Assembly (NCBI GenBank): GCA_029204225.1
Contig: CM055095.1
Span: 54,649,612-54,713,611 of the forward strand
Length of the DNA: 64,000 bases
Direction of reading: 5' to 3'
DNA from: Diphasiastrum complanatum
Lineage: Eukaryota > Streptophyta > Lycopodiopsida > Lycopodiales > Lycopodiaceae
This document shows, in pieces, positions 34,201 through 45,445 of the stretch. The position numbers and the translations under genes are program-made. The first letter of the stretch is position 1. The number at the start of each line of letters is the position of its first letter. A model generated the notes under the pieces. It was not told where the DNA came from and made no database searches. It saw nothing but the letters and a program-made list of their open reading frames with translations.

Positions 34201-35374
34201 TATTAGATTCTCCTGACGCATTGAACTTTCCGGTTCCTTAGTCGACTATTCCCATTAAAGGTCCAAGCTCTGCTACTTCCGACAAACAACAAATCAACAA
34301 TGAATCAGAAGATGATGATGTTGCAATTTAGCAACTATAGTATGATGAAAATGATCAACTTCCTCTATTATCCAGAAGATCATCAAGAACTAGCAGACCA
34401 CCTCACAGATATATCGGCGAGTCTGCAGCCTACCTTGTTCATGAACCGACGTCTGTCCAAGAAGCACTCGGTCAGCCTGATTCAGATATCTGGAAAGAAG
34501 CTATGGATAAAGAGTATTCATCTCTTATCAAGAACCAGACATGGACAATTGTCGAATTACCTGCCAGCAGAAACGTAGTTGATTGCAAATGGATTTTCAA
34601 AGTCAAGTACAATGCAGATGGAAGCATCAATTGGAGAAAGGCATGACTTGTCGCCAGAGGATTTTCTCAAGTATACAACGTCGATTACATTGAGACCTTC
34701 AGTCCAGTAGTCAAGCATTCTTCTATTCGACTTTTGCTATCATTTGCCGCAGCAGAAGATTTGGAAATACATCAAATGTATGTACAGACAGCATATTTCA
34801 ATGGAGTTATCGAAGAAGACCTTTACATGGTGCAACCCAAAGGTTATATTATCGAGGGTAAACACAATCATGTTGTAAACTCCATAAGGCACTTTATGGC
34901 TTGAAGCATACTGCTCGAGCATGGTTTCAAAGGATCAATACGTTCCTTATTGATCACAGCTACACACCTAGCTCTTTAATTTCAAACGTTTACTTCAAAG
35001 CAATGCATGAGTCTTTTATCATTATCACTTTATACATGGATGATACATTGTTTTTCAATAATAGTACCGATCTGATGAAAGAGGCCCAGACAATGCTATC
35101 TTCTGAATTCGACATGACCGATCTGGGCGAAGCTCATTACTACCTTGATATACAAATCCATAGAGACAGAAAACAGAAGTTGGCTTACATTACACAACAA
35201 AGGTACATCTACAACATATTAGTCAGATATAATCTGATTAATTGCAAGTTAAATCTCTCACCAATGGAACCAGGTCTCAAATTGTCAAAGGATTAGTGTC
35301 CCCAAACAATTCATGAGAAGCAGCAGATGCGTGAGTAGCTCTATCATTCTATTATAGGATCTCTTATGTAAGCC
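34201..35374 (+). pseudogene. Copia 4 reverse transcriptase
   Basis: DIWKEAMDKEYSSLIKNQTW-like start, NVVDCKWIFKVKYNADGS, FSPVVKHSSIRLLLSF, then QMYVQTAYFNG, in which the Asp of the usual MDVxTAFLNG motif is replaced by Tyr, and a catalytic box reading YMDD (35,033-35,044) rather than the usual copia YVDD. DLGEAHYYLDIQI follows. Several stops and frameshifts are present. Confidence 0.88.
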
Positions 35375-36031
35375 ATGATCTGTACCAGGCCAGACATAGC
35401 TTTTGCAGTCAGCTCTCTCAGTCAGTTTATGACTAACCCTGGTGTAACACATTGGAAAGCTCTTATCAGAGTCATGAGATATCTTCGAGCTACTATGGAC
35501 TTTTGCATTTGTTATGGAGCAGTCGGCAACGACAAACTCAATTTACTCAGTAATTACACAGATGCAAGGTGGGCAGGAGATGTAGACACTCGTAAATCTT
35601 CTTCCAGATTTCCATTCTTCCTCAACAATGGTCCAATTTCCTGGAACAGTTGCAAACAATCTTCGATAGCTCTGTCTTCCACTGAATCAGAGTATGTTGC
35701 AGTCTCTCGAGCTACAAAGGAAGCAATTTGGTTGAGGAATTTACTCTCAGATATCGGTCTGAATCAATATGCTCCGACAATATTATTTTGTGATAATCAA
35801 AGTGCCATCTCTTTATTAGCCAGCCCTAGATTTCATTCTAGGAGTAAGCACATTGAACTAAAGTATCATTTTGTCAGAAGCAAAGTTCTCAACGAAGAGG
35901 CTAGATTGCAGTACTGTAGAATGCAAGATATGACAATAAATATTTTTACCAAGGCATCAAGTTTGGATACACACAGAAGATTCTGTGTAGAACTAAGTTT
36001 GATGGTCAAGGCATTCAAGGATTCGGATTAA
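35375..36031 (+). pseudogene. Copia 4 RT end and RNase H
   Basis: 218 codons uninterrupted: TRPDIAFAVSSLSQFM, YTDARWAGDVDTRKSSS, SIALSSTESEYVAVSRATK, LFCDNQSAISLLA, FHSRSKHIELKYHFVR. The catalytic Asp, Glu and Asp of RNase H are all there. The stop is followed at once by the polypurine tract AAGGGGGAG (36,030-36,038). Confidence 0.92.
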
Positions 36032-36038
36032 GGGGGAG

Positions 36039-37079
<1,041 letters not shown>

Positions 37080-37139
37080 CTACGGCGACTGTTATGAATG
37101 GGGTCTCATCGGTTCTTCTAGTCTCTCAAAGTAGCTGAA

Positions 37140-37440
37140 GTTACTGAAATAGTTGCGACTAATTATTTAGTGACAAGTCGAGCCTTTCTTTGAATGATGC
37201 TTCCATCTCCCTTGTATTTGATTTTGAATATCCATTTGCAATCAACTACATTTCTGATGGCACGTAATTTGACAATAGTCCAAGTCTAGTTTTTGATAAG
37301 AGATGAATACTGTTATTCCATAGCTTCTTTCCAAAGATCAGAATTGGGCTGACTTAGTGCCTCTTCGACAATAGTCAGCTCTTGGACAAGGTAAACTACA
37401 GACTCATTGATATATCTTATAGGTGGTTTGCGTTCTCTTG
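37140..37440 (-). pseudogene. Copia 5 RT N-terminus
   Basis: On the minus strand: LVQELTIVEEALSQPNSDLW, KEAMEQQYSSLIKN, a stop, then NVVDCKWIFKIKYKGDGSII and KARLVT. RT is cut off here; the palm is missing between this point and the RNase H at 31,583. Confidence 0.8.
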
Positions 37441-37526
37441 TCGATCTTCTGGGTAATGAGCAAAGTTGATTATTTTTATGATGTTGTAGTTGCTAAACTA
37501 CAACATCATCATCTTCGGATTCGTTG

Positions 37527-37902
37527 CTAATAAGCTATTCGTCTAGACGAGCCAGGACCTTCAATAGGAATAGTTGACTTGAGAACATAGGTGTTCGATA
37601 ATTTGGGAGAGTCCGATAGTTTGGCTATATGAGCTTTGCCCTTACTTTTGAGGCCAATAAACTGATCTTTGATGAAGATGACATCCCGGTTAGTGAATAT
37701 CTTCGACTCGACATGATCATACAACTGATAGCTATATAGAAGTAGTGTAGCTGATGAAAATACATTTGATACTCTGGAAGTCGAGTTTCTTCTTGAGATC
37801 TTGTGGTATTTGTGCATAAGCGAGACATCCAAAAACTTGTAAGTTCAATGATGATGGTTTGGAGACTGTCCAAACTTCATATGGTGTTTTCTTGTAGAGA
37901 CC
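37527..37902 (-). pseudogene. Copia 5 integrase C-terminus
   Basis: PYEVW.., LQVFGCLAYAQIPQDLKKKL and SSRRYSLTGMSSSSKISLL in alternating frames, matching copia 4. It is joined to gag at about 37,902 by an internal deletion that removed protease and the integrase core. Confidence 0.8.
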
Positions 37903-38075
37903 CACTTTGAGTCGGTTGTGTCATCTTCAAGCTTCACATCCATACATGTGACAACATCCCACAACTCGTTGGCGATTAGCAAGGTCTTCATCTTAAATTT
38001 CCACAACTAGTAATTGGATCCATTTAGCTTGTCTGGATGAGGCCGACTTTACTTTGAGAATCCATCTGAAACTTT
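37902..38075 (-). pseudogene. Copia 5 gag N-terminus
   Basis: MDSQSKVGLIQ followed by frame-shifted equivalents of the copia 4 gag start; nucleotide identity with 31,872-32,035 is high. The text ends at GACTCAAAGTGG, where the deletion junction lies. Confidence 0.75.
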
Positions 38076-38259
38076 AGTCTGTCGATAAATCAATGACTTT
38101 AAGAATGGCGTCATGCGATGCTACAGTTGGAAATCAATTATCTGATACTAAAATTTGATACCACAAATTGAAGACCATGATACTATGAAAAGTATCTAAT
38201 GATATTGCTATAATATCATGAAAAATATCAAATAGTAGAGCTCTGATATAACAGTATAT

Positions 38260-38271
38260 GCTCTGATACCA
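38260..38271 (-). other. Primer-binding site of copia 5
   Basis: Minus strand TGGTATCAGAGC, a perfect match to the initiator Met-tRNA complement, flush with the LTR end CCAACA. Confidence 0.95.
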
Positions 38272-38770
38272 TGTTGGAAAGGGAGAGGTCAAGTGAATTG
38301 GTTAGACAACTCAAAGACTGTATGCGACTTGTCGAGCGCAGCGGGACTTAGCTTTCTTTCCTAATGCATGACTATGCCTATCAATATTGAACAAAGCATA
38401 ATGATAGAAGTCACATTCAATCTTTTAGCAAGGCTGCAATAAAAAGGTCAACTGATTCAGTAAGTAGCATGTACAAATCAGATGACGAGAGCACAAAACA
38501 ATTGTGGATAGAAATCGCATACTCTAAGCTATCTCTGAGTAGCTGAAAACTCTGTCTGATGCACTTCCCCTGATAAGTAGTAAGCGCGAATAGCAATACT
38601 CTAATAGAACTCTAAAAGAAACTAAGCTAGAAAGCTGAGTTAGAGTTAAAGAGAGTCTTTGATGATCAGCTATTTATACTAAGCAATAATGTGTATCTAG
38701 TAGGATAGCTAGGACTTCCTGAAAATTTACTTGCAAAGTAGTTAGGGCAAGTCTTTAACTTCAAATCAAT
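38272..38770 (-). mobile_element. 5' LTR of copia 5 (U3 truncated)
   Basis: TGTTGGAAAGGGAGAGG onward matches 30,291-30,840, with an extra ~200 bp in the middle that also matches the 3' LTR of copia 4. Homology ends at CTTCAAATCAA, so the distal U3 is missing. Confidence 0.8.
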
Positions 38771-38933
38771 TGATGCAATCAATATTTGCAATGAAAAAAA
38801 TGTAGAAGATCAATGGATACCAAGAATATATCGAAAATATCAATGGATCTTGATGCATCCCTCTGCAAAAGGCTCATTCTGAAAAAGAAAAAGATCGGAT
38901 AACATATATAGAAGCTCTTGGAAAGGCAGGATA

Positions 38934-40085
38934 ATGGATTTTAAAGTATCACTTGCCGGTCAATCTATCACGGAATTTTTAGTCCAGCATGCTTATCTTC
39001 ACAATGAGCTCAACATTCATGATTTGAATCCAAATGATAGAAGAAAATGCAATTGTAAGTTTTCAGATTTAATTTCTTTAAGGTTAACATTTTTTTTGAA
39101 TTATATTTTTCTTGTGATATTTTTGTTGGTTTTGCATATTTGTGTCCATCAAATTTTGTTGAATGGCAAACAGTTCAATCGATTGCATGAAGAATTGATG
39201 TCATACATTTAGATATCGGTATTTTACAATAGAAAGGTCGTTCTCCAAAATCACTTTTAGAGTCGGGAGTTTTTTTTTATGATCACATCTATTTTTCTGA
39301 TAAAAATGGTTTAGTTGGTAGATTAGAGCCATATCCTCTACCAGATTTTTCGAGTGAGGAATGGATTTCTCCTGATGCAGCAATTTCAGAAAGTTTTCGA
39401 TCTAGGCTATATATTGATATTCAGAGTATATTAAAATGTAGCACTGGATCAAAGAATAATAAATTAAGTTGGTATCTACCTTTTAATATTTTCGTTGATT
39501 TTTTTTTCAAATGCAATGTTCGGAGAACAAAAACAATGTTTATTTGTAAGGACTTGAGTGCTGAAATAATCGTCGAGTTGTTGGATGATGGTTGGGATAC
39601 AAAACAAAATCAGCAATTTGAGTGCAGAGTATGTTAGTCATCCATGACATTTAGATATCACATCGAAAAACAAATGCTCACTTTGTTGCTGTATTATAGA
39701 AGATGGATTAAATGCAAAAATGTTTGGAAGCCACTTGATCAAGATTTTGGTATAAACCCTAAAGAGCAACTTCAGATAACAGTGAAAAGAAATGACAACA
39801 TTCTTGCAATGGTTGAGGTCGAGAAAGATTGGTGTCTCAATCACATTCGATCAGAACTAGACATGTTGCAATTTGATCTACCTCAGTACTATCAATTTCA
39901 ATTGAATGGTATAAAGGTACGTTATGCCATATAAAAATATTTTCTTTTTTCTATTTCTAAGTGAATAAGTTTCATAAAATATATTAACTAAAACAATTTC
40001 TCTTGTGCAGGTAAGAGTAAGGCAGGAAGAGCATATAAAATGCAAAGATATTGGAACATCCATCGAAAAGATCCATAGATTATGA
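38934..40085 (+). pseudogene. Spliced pseudogene, family not recognised
   Basis: Exon 1 (MDFKVSLAGQSITEFLVQ...) ends at a GTAAGT donor near 39,057. Exon 2 begins after CAAACAG at about 39,167 in the matching phase and runs to 39,916; exon 3 is 40,011-40,085, with a GTACGT...TGCAG intron of 94 bp (39,917-40,010). The joined frame is open except for a TGA and two TAG codons. Motifs include YFSDKNGLVGRLEPYP, WYLPFNIFVDFFFKCNVRR, EVEKDWCLNHIRSELD and QYYQFQLNGIK. Splice phases agree, so this was a real spliced gene, not a processed copy. I do not know the family. Confidence 0.65.
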
Positions 40086-40390
40086 ACTATGAAATTTTGT
40101 ATTATGTAATACAATTTTTTGTATACATCATTTTTGAAAATATATGAACCACTTTTTCTATGAGGCTCTTTCATTTCTATGATCTCCATTTCCATGGTGC
40201 AAAACACAATGTAATTGCAACTGGATAATATAAGTTTTCGATAACAAGATTCATTGTCTCCTACAGGAAATGCATTATTTCCATTGGAGAGATCTTAAGT
40301 CACTTGAACTCCAGTGACCACTACAATTAGATATCGAATCAATGCTTGCCCTTGTTGATGTCTCGTATATATCGGTTGTATTTTTGGTCT

Positions 40391-40586
40391 TCATTGCCTT
40401 GGTCTGTATTGTCCTTGTCTTGGCATATTTGGATATGTTCAGAAGATGATCTGATCAAAGCTTTGTTGCAACAAATCTAAGTTTGTTGCATGTTTAAATT
40501 GGTTGTGACAAAGGTTTGATCAGATCATCTTTCTGAACTTATCCAAAAAAAAACCATGGTAAAGGCAAGGCAGACCAAGGCTATGA
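40391..40586 (+). ncRNA. Imperfect long hairpin, possible small-RNA precursor
   Basis: The 5' arm (TCATTGCCTTGGTCTG ... GATGATCTGATCAAAG ... TTGTTGCAAC) pairs over about 85 nt with the 3' arm (GGTTGTGACAAAGG ... CAGATCATCTTTCTG ... CAGACCAAGGCTATGAA), with a short AT-rich loop. Size and mismatch pattern are compatible with a plant miRNA foldback or a small MITE. No known miRNA was recognised. Confidence 0.45.
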
Positions 40587-40758
40587 AAAACAAACATGTC
40601 GGAAAACCGTAGAAATTGAAGATGAATGAATCATAACTTGAATTAATAACAGATAAAAAAACAAGTAAGAACAACAATAGAAAAACTATAAATATATTTC
40701 TATTAAAATTTTCTGTACATGTGTCTCATCCACATCAAGTGAGATGAATATTTAATCA

Positions 40759-41935
40759 CTAACAACTATCTATGATCTCTAAATCCATTTCTCTAGTTGG
40801 AAGTAGCTTGGGTGGAGAACACTCGGCCACTGCAACTAGCACAAGAATTGGAGTCCCCAGTCTGACATATTGGAACATATCATCGTGCAGACTTTTGAAA
40901 TCAGGGAAATCAAATACAGCCATGAATTGAAGGGGAAAAAATGCTACATCTATAAAGAATGGGATCTGGAAAAACTCCATCCAGTACTGAATGGCCCCAC
41001 CTCCTACATTGTCACCTAGCATTTTATCCTTACTTTCTAATTCACCTATATCTAAACTAGAAAATGGGAGACCAGCATTGGTCTTCAGCATCCTAAAACT
41101 GCATCGAGGACCTAAAGCTTTAAGATATGTGTTTAACAATTGGTTCAAAATTGATTCTACCTTTACATTAACAAAATCATCTAAATCATTTCCTAGAACA
41201 GGAGAAGGGGAACTAATATTTATGGGGATAGGAGGAGAATTAGGAAGAGGAGATTTATTAGGAGAGGAAGATTTAGCAGGACAAGGTAAAGATAGAGTTA
41301 TGGGAGAAGAAGAAGGAGACTTAGGAGGAGAATTGGGAGGAGAATGCCTAGAAGAAAGAATCTCATCCAGAGGAGATGGCTTGGAAAAATCCCTCGAATT
41401 ATTTGGAGGGTTAAGAGACCTCCTCTTCTTTGAAATACTCCCGCTCTGTATACGAATAACAAGCCGGGATGGTTGAGATTGCTTTCGTTTTCTCCTCTTT
41501 GAATCCTGTTTTGGAGGAGAGGATGAAGCAGGTCTAAAGTATTCTGCAAATTTGTCATATGTGTCCCAAAGCCTGAACACAATGTTGAAATCCTTGGGCA
41601 TGCCTCTTGGCATGGACAACTGCAACAACAGTATCTGAAAAAAATTTCACCTGGAAATCCTCATATGCAGTGTGCAGCGCCTCAATTGTCGTTACCATCC
41701 ATCTCACATCTACAAATAGACTTCTTGTAACGTCTTTGATGGATCTCTGTATGTGAGCTTTCGAAATCATAAGATTATTTGTCTTCTGTAGCTTCCGAAT
41801 ATCCTTGAGCCAGGGTGGGTCTCTTCTTCTGTCCCTTGGCCTAGGAGGAGGTGGTAGTGGTGGATTTCCTTGACCTGCTCCTGAGATTGGTATTCCACCA
41901 GGGTGGCCTCGTGCTATTTGCTTGGTCCACGCCAT
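40759..41935 (-). pseudogene. Histone-H3-like gene with long C-terminal extension (frameshifted)
   Basis: From 41,935 the frame starts MAWTKQIARGHPGG, a variant of the H3 tail, with the H3 Lys4 equivalent kept and the Lys9 position Gly. After a Pro/Arg-rich spacer come the histone-fold helices: WLKDIRKLQKT (residues 42-52), HIQRSIKDVTRSLF (61-74), DVRW (76-79; Trp as in CENH3, where canonical H3 has Phe) and EALHTAYEDFQ to VVHAKR (106-111). At 41,602 eight bases of the H3 VTI codons are missing. The next frame continues with MPKDFNIVFRLWD, the H3 ending, and stays open for 281 codons to 40,759: basic SKRRKRKQ, a long Ser-Pro-rich tract, then a less biased C-terminus. H3 has no such tail. It could be a CENH3-like or transposon-captured histone. 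No intron seen. Confidence 0.7.
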
Positions 41936-41940
41936 TAATG

Positions 41941-43712
41941 TCCAATATCGGATTAGTGTGCAAAGAAGGATAACCCAAGATCAGAAGTTAGGTTGAGTAC
42001 GTCGAACCGATACCTGAGCTCAACCAAACCGATAGCTGGTAGCGGATGGGTGCGCGCAAGTAATAGCGGATCATAGGAAGTTTGTTTTGAGCGCACTGAA
42101 TTGATATCACATGGATGTAGAAAACTGTAAGAACTTTAAGCAAAAAAAATTTAGCGTCGTCCATCAGTATATATAGAGAAAATCCGAAATGATTGCAAAT
42201 GTGGTGAGTTGGATGTCTGAGACTTGGATTACGATGACGATTACTCCGAGGCTTGTCAATCAAATCAAACTAAATATCCATATATCATCAAAATGATTAG
42301 TCGATATCAAATAAACCAAAATTAATTTCAACTAAAGTATGGGCACATCTTCAATTAAATCTACAAAAGTATGGTCACATCTACAATTTATTGCTGAAAT
42401 TGACAAGGTTAAGCTATAAATATCTGACTTTTTTTATATCCAATCATTATAATTTCAAAAAATTCCAATGGCCATTATTTCACCCAATAGCAAATCGATG
42501 TGCATATACTGCATGTGAAAACAAAAGAGGCTATTCTTGTGCGCTGAACCGATATTGGAAGATAATATGAATGATCAAAGCTTGACTCGATAGATTCTCC
42601 TTAGCTTTGGACAGTATGAAGAGTCTATCGAATCAATATTTGATTATGCAAAATACCCTCCAATAATTTCAAGAAAATTCCAAAATCTTTTTTTCCTACA
42701 ATAGCGATTCAACGCGTGCAGTCCAAGTGAAAAATCATTGTCTTCTCCAAAGGCGCGCTGATCTGATAGCCAGTATTTCATCTGATAACTAATCGATGCG
42801 CATATATAGGATGTAAAAGCCAGAGGTGCTATTCTCGCATGTTGAATCGATATTGGATGGAATATGAATGATCAGAACTTGACTCGATAGATTTTGCATA
42901 ATTTTGGACAGTATGAAGAGTCTACCGAATCAAGCTTTGAGCATGCATAATGGGGTCCAATAGTTGCCAATATTTCATAAATATTTTTGTTCCTACAATA
43001 GTGATTTGACGCGTGCAGTCCAAATGGAGAATAACCATCTTTTGTCAGGCACGTTGATCCAATATCTAATATGCAGAAAAATTATATCGGAGAGCATTAT
43101 GAACGACTAATGAAAATGTTCTGAATGAACACTATCTCAAAAGAAAAAATCTTGTCTTTACGGTGCTTAAATAGGACGAGAGATTGTAATAATTCTCCTC
43201 TACATGTTTTTCAATGATGTCCATTTATCATTTGTTTATTATTTGTTTAATGATTATTCAAGGAGGCTATTGATTGAATATTTCATGTATTTCGGTGCAG
43301 GTACAGATTCTAGGGTCAGGGCTAATGATGATTCGTTGAATCTAGTGACAGACTAGTTAATGTATTCCGACGTAGGTACAAATTTGTCTCACTTTGATTG
43401 GTGGATAAATATAGGCTATGTTTCTGAATTCGTTATTTGACAAATGTATGGCTGTGATCAACATGAATTGGCTATAAATATGGGCACCACTTTTATTTTG
43501 AACTCACTAGTCTTTTTGTTTTCTTTCTATCTCGCGATATCGAATCGATGCACGCCTTCCCAAACAGTGCATGGTCAGATTCATTCAGGCGTGCTGAATC
43601 GATATCAGCCACTTCTGATGTGTGTTCGCGACAAATTTCAATCTCGTCCTAACGATATCAGATCAACTTCTTGTCCTCTATCGATATCATTCTATCGCGT
43701 TGAACCGATATC
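41941..43712. repeat. Array of GATATC-type motifs and a 300-bp tandem repeat
   Basis: A degenerate 18-bp word, GYGCGYTGAAYCGATATC, occurs in the same orientation at about 42,091, 42,539, 42,753, 42,836, 43,048, 43,588 and 43,696, with partial copies at 42,001 and 42,024. Related AATCGATGYGCATAT words are at 42,491 and 42,792. About 42,480-42,785 and 42,786-43,075 are two diverged tandem ~300-bp units sharing CTTGACTCGATAGATT, TTTGGACAGTATGAAGAGTC and ACGCGTGCAGTCCAA. The array fills the gap between the minus-strand histone-like gene and the plus-strand gene at 43,720. Confidence 0.75.
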
Positions 43713-43719
43713 AAGTTTA

Positions 43720-45163
43720 ATATGACTAGTTCCTCCATGTCCTCAGATAACAAACTTCTGGATTTTTTTAATGCCAGTGACATTCCATCTGAGAAATTAG
43801 AGTATTTTGCTAGTATTTTTTTTTGCTTACTTCAATATCGATAAGCTAGTTTATGAGAATCGTTATAATTTAATTTCTTATCTTGATAATTTTTCTCAGA
43901 TTATCAGTACTCCTGTTTTGGATATAGATAGTTTTTGTTTCGTTGATTTTCAAGACCTTGTACATTCCCAACCATCCTCTAAGCATAAACACAATAGAAA
44001 GTACTCTAACTTGCATGACCATTTTCAAAGAAATATATGTTGTGATATCCACAAAAGAATATGTCGTCTTCTTATCAAAGGAATGACATTTGTCTTTTAC
44101 ATATCTGCTGAAATTCTGGATGATGAGTCTGTTGAATCTTCAACTTTTCCATTGATCGAAACATCTGCACCTGCTCCAGTTGATGTAGATGATGTAGATG
44201 ATGCAGATACTGATATAGGGGTTGAAGATGAAACATCTATGGCTTCAGATTATCAAAAAACTCTCCCTCATTCTATAATCCTCTCTGATTCTCTTCCATC
44301 TGCATCTCCTGTTAATCAATTAACTCTACTCAATGTTCCCTTATATTTTATAAATAATGAAAGTTATATTTCATTTAATGATATAGAAGATGTTTGAATT
44401 TGAGAGAGGATGAAATCCTCTCAATTTTTGCTCAGAATTTATCTAAATTTTTTGACATTGTTGATTACTCATATAATGACCTTGAAAGTGAGATAGATTA
44501 TGATAAAGATGGCAATTTGAGATCTGGCAATGAGGCCTTGGAGGCCATGACTGAAAAATCTAAAGCCTATGAAAAAACTTTGCCTACAGAGAAGGAATTT
44601 TTGGAATTCCAAAAAATATATCCCCCAAGGCCTAGATATATATTCCCTCTGAAAATGTAGAGGCCATTGGAGGACATGACATTAGCATAGCAAACGTCGT
44701 TGATTACGATGACTATGATCTGGTACGTAGATATTATATTGGTATTGATATTGTTCAGTTTTCTTATTGAGTTTGCAGTGTTATGTATAATTCTAAATTT
44801 ATTTTCTTTTCTCGTTTAGAAGATGCTATTGAAATAGATGCCTTTGGTATGAGACATGGCGTTGTCCGTGGTGTATCAGCCGGGAGAAAAGATGTGTCTC
44901 TATCTCATTATTTGAAACACTTTCAAAATAATGAGATTTGTGTATATCATTCATCTTTTAATCCATATGCAACCATTGTCATTATGGCCATCAAATCATT
45001 ATTAGTTTGTTTAGGAGGCCATAAGTATGCAAGAGGAACATATAAAATATTTTTTGTGAAAAGAGATTTGGCTATTAAGATATTGGATTATACTCCCAAC
45101 GAGACTACGAAAAGATCATTTGCAATGGCCCTTTATTCAGTTTACATTGATATGAGCAAGTGA
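43720..45163 (+). pseudogene. Unknown acidic spliced gene
   Basis: ATG at 43,720 opens MTSSSMSSDNKLLDFFN; one extra T in a T8 run at 43,816 shifts to the long frame with FNIDKLVYENRYNLISYL. An acidic stretch (PVDVDDVDDADTDIGVEDE) follows near 44,180, then, after a frameshift at 44,396, REDEILSIFAQNLSKFFD. A GTACGT donor at 44,722 and a TTTCTCGTTTAG acceptor at 44,819 bound a 98-bp intron-like gap. The last part reads FGMRHGVVRGVSAGRKDVSL and YHSSFNPYATIVIMAIKSLL, ending at 45,163. No family recognised. The density of small frameshifts suggests a pseudogene, though each part is long and open. Confidence 0.5.
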
Positions 45164-45445
45164 AAAAATTTAGAATTTTTGGATCCATATGAAAGGAGAT
45201 TATTCCTTATAACAATACCATCCGTCTGAATCTTTAAGAAGAAGATGATGATAATTAAATAATTTTTTGTAATAGATTTTTGATATATTACAAGGATCTC
45301 TCTTTTGTTATGAATTTGAATGCCTTTCGAAATATCGTAATACTTGGCAAGTTTTTAGCTTGATATCTAAATTGTGCTCTTCTGTAAAACCACTGAAAAA
45401 GTTGAACTAAATATTTATTTCTTGAATTGTGTCCCCCATGGTTTG

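Noticed and set aside
40991-41476. 161-codon plus-strand ORF
   Set aside because: Gly/Glu-rich shadow of the Ser/Pro-rich tail of the H3-like gene on the other strand.
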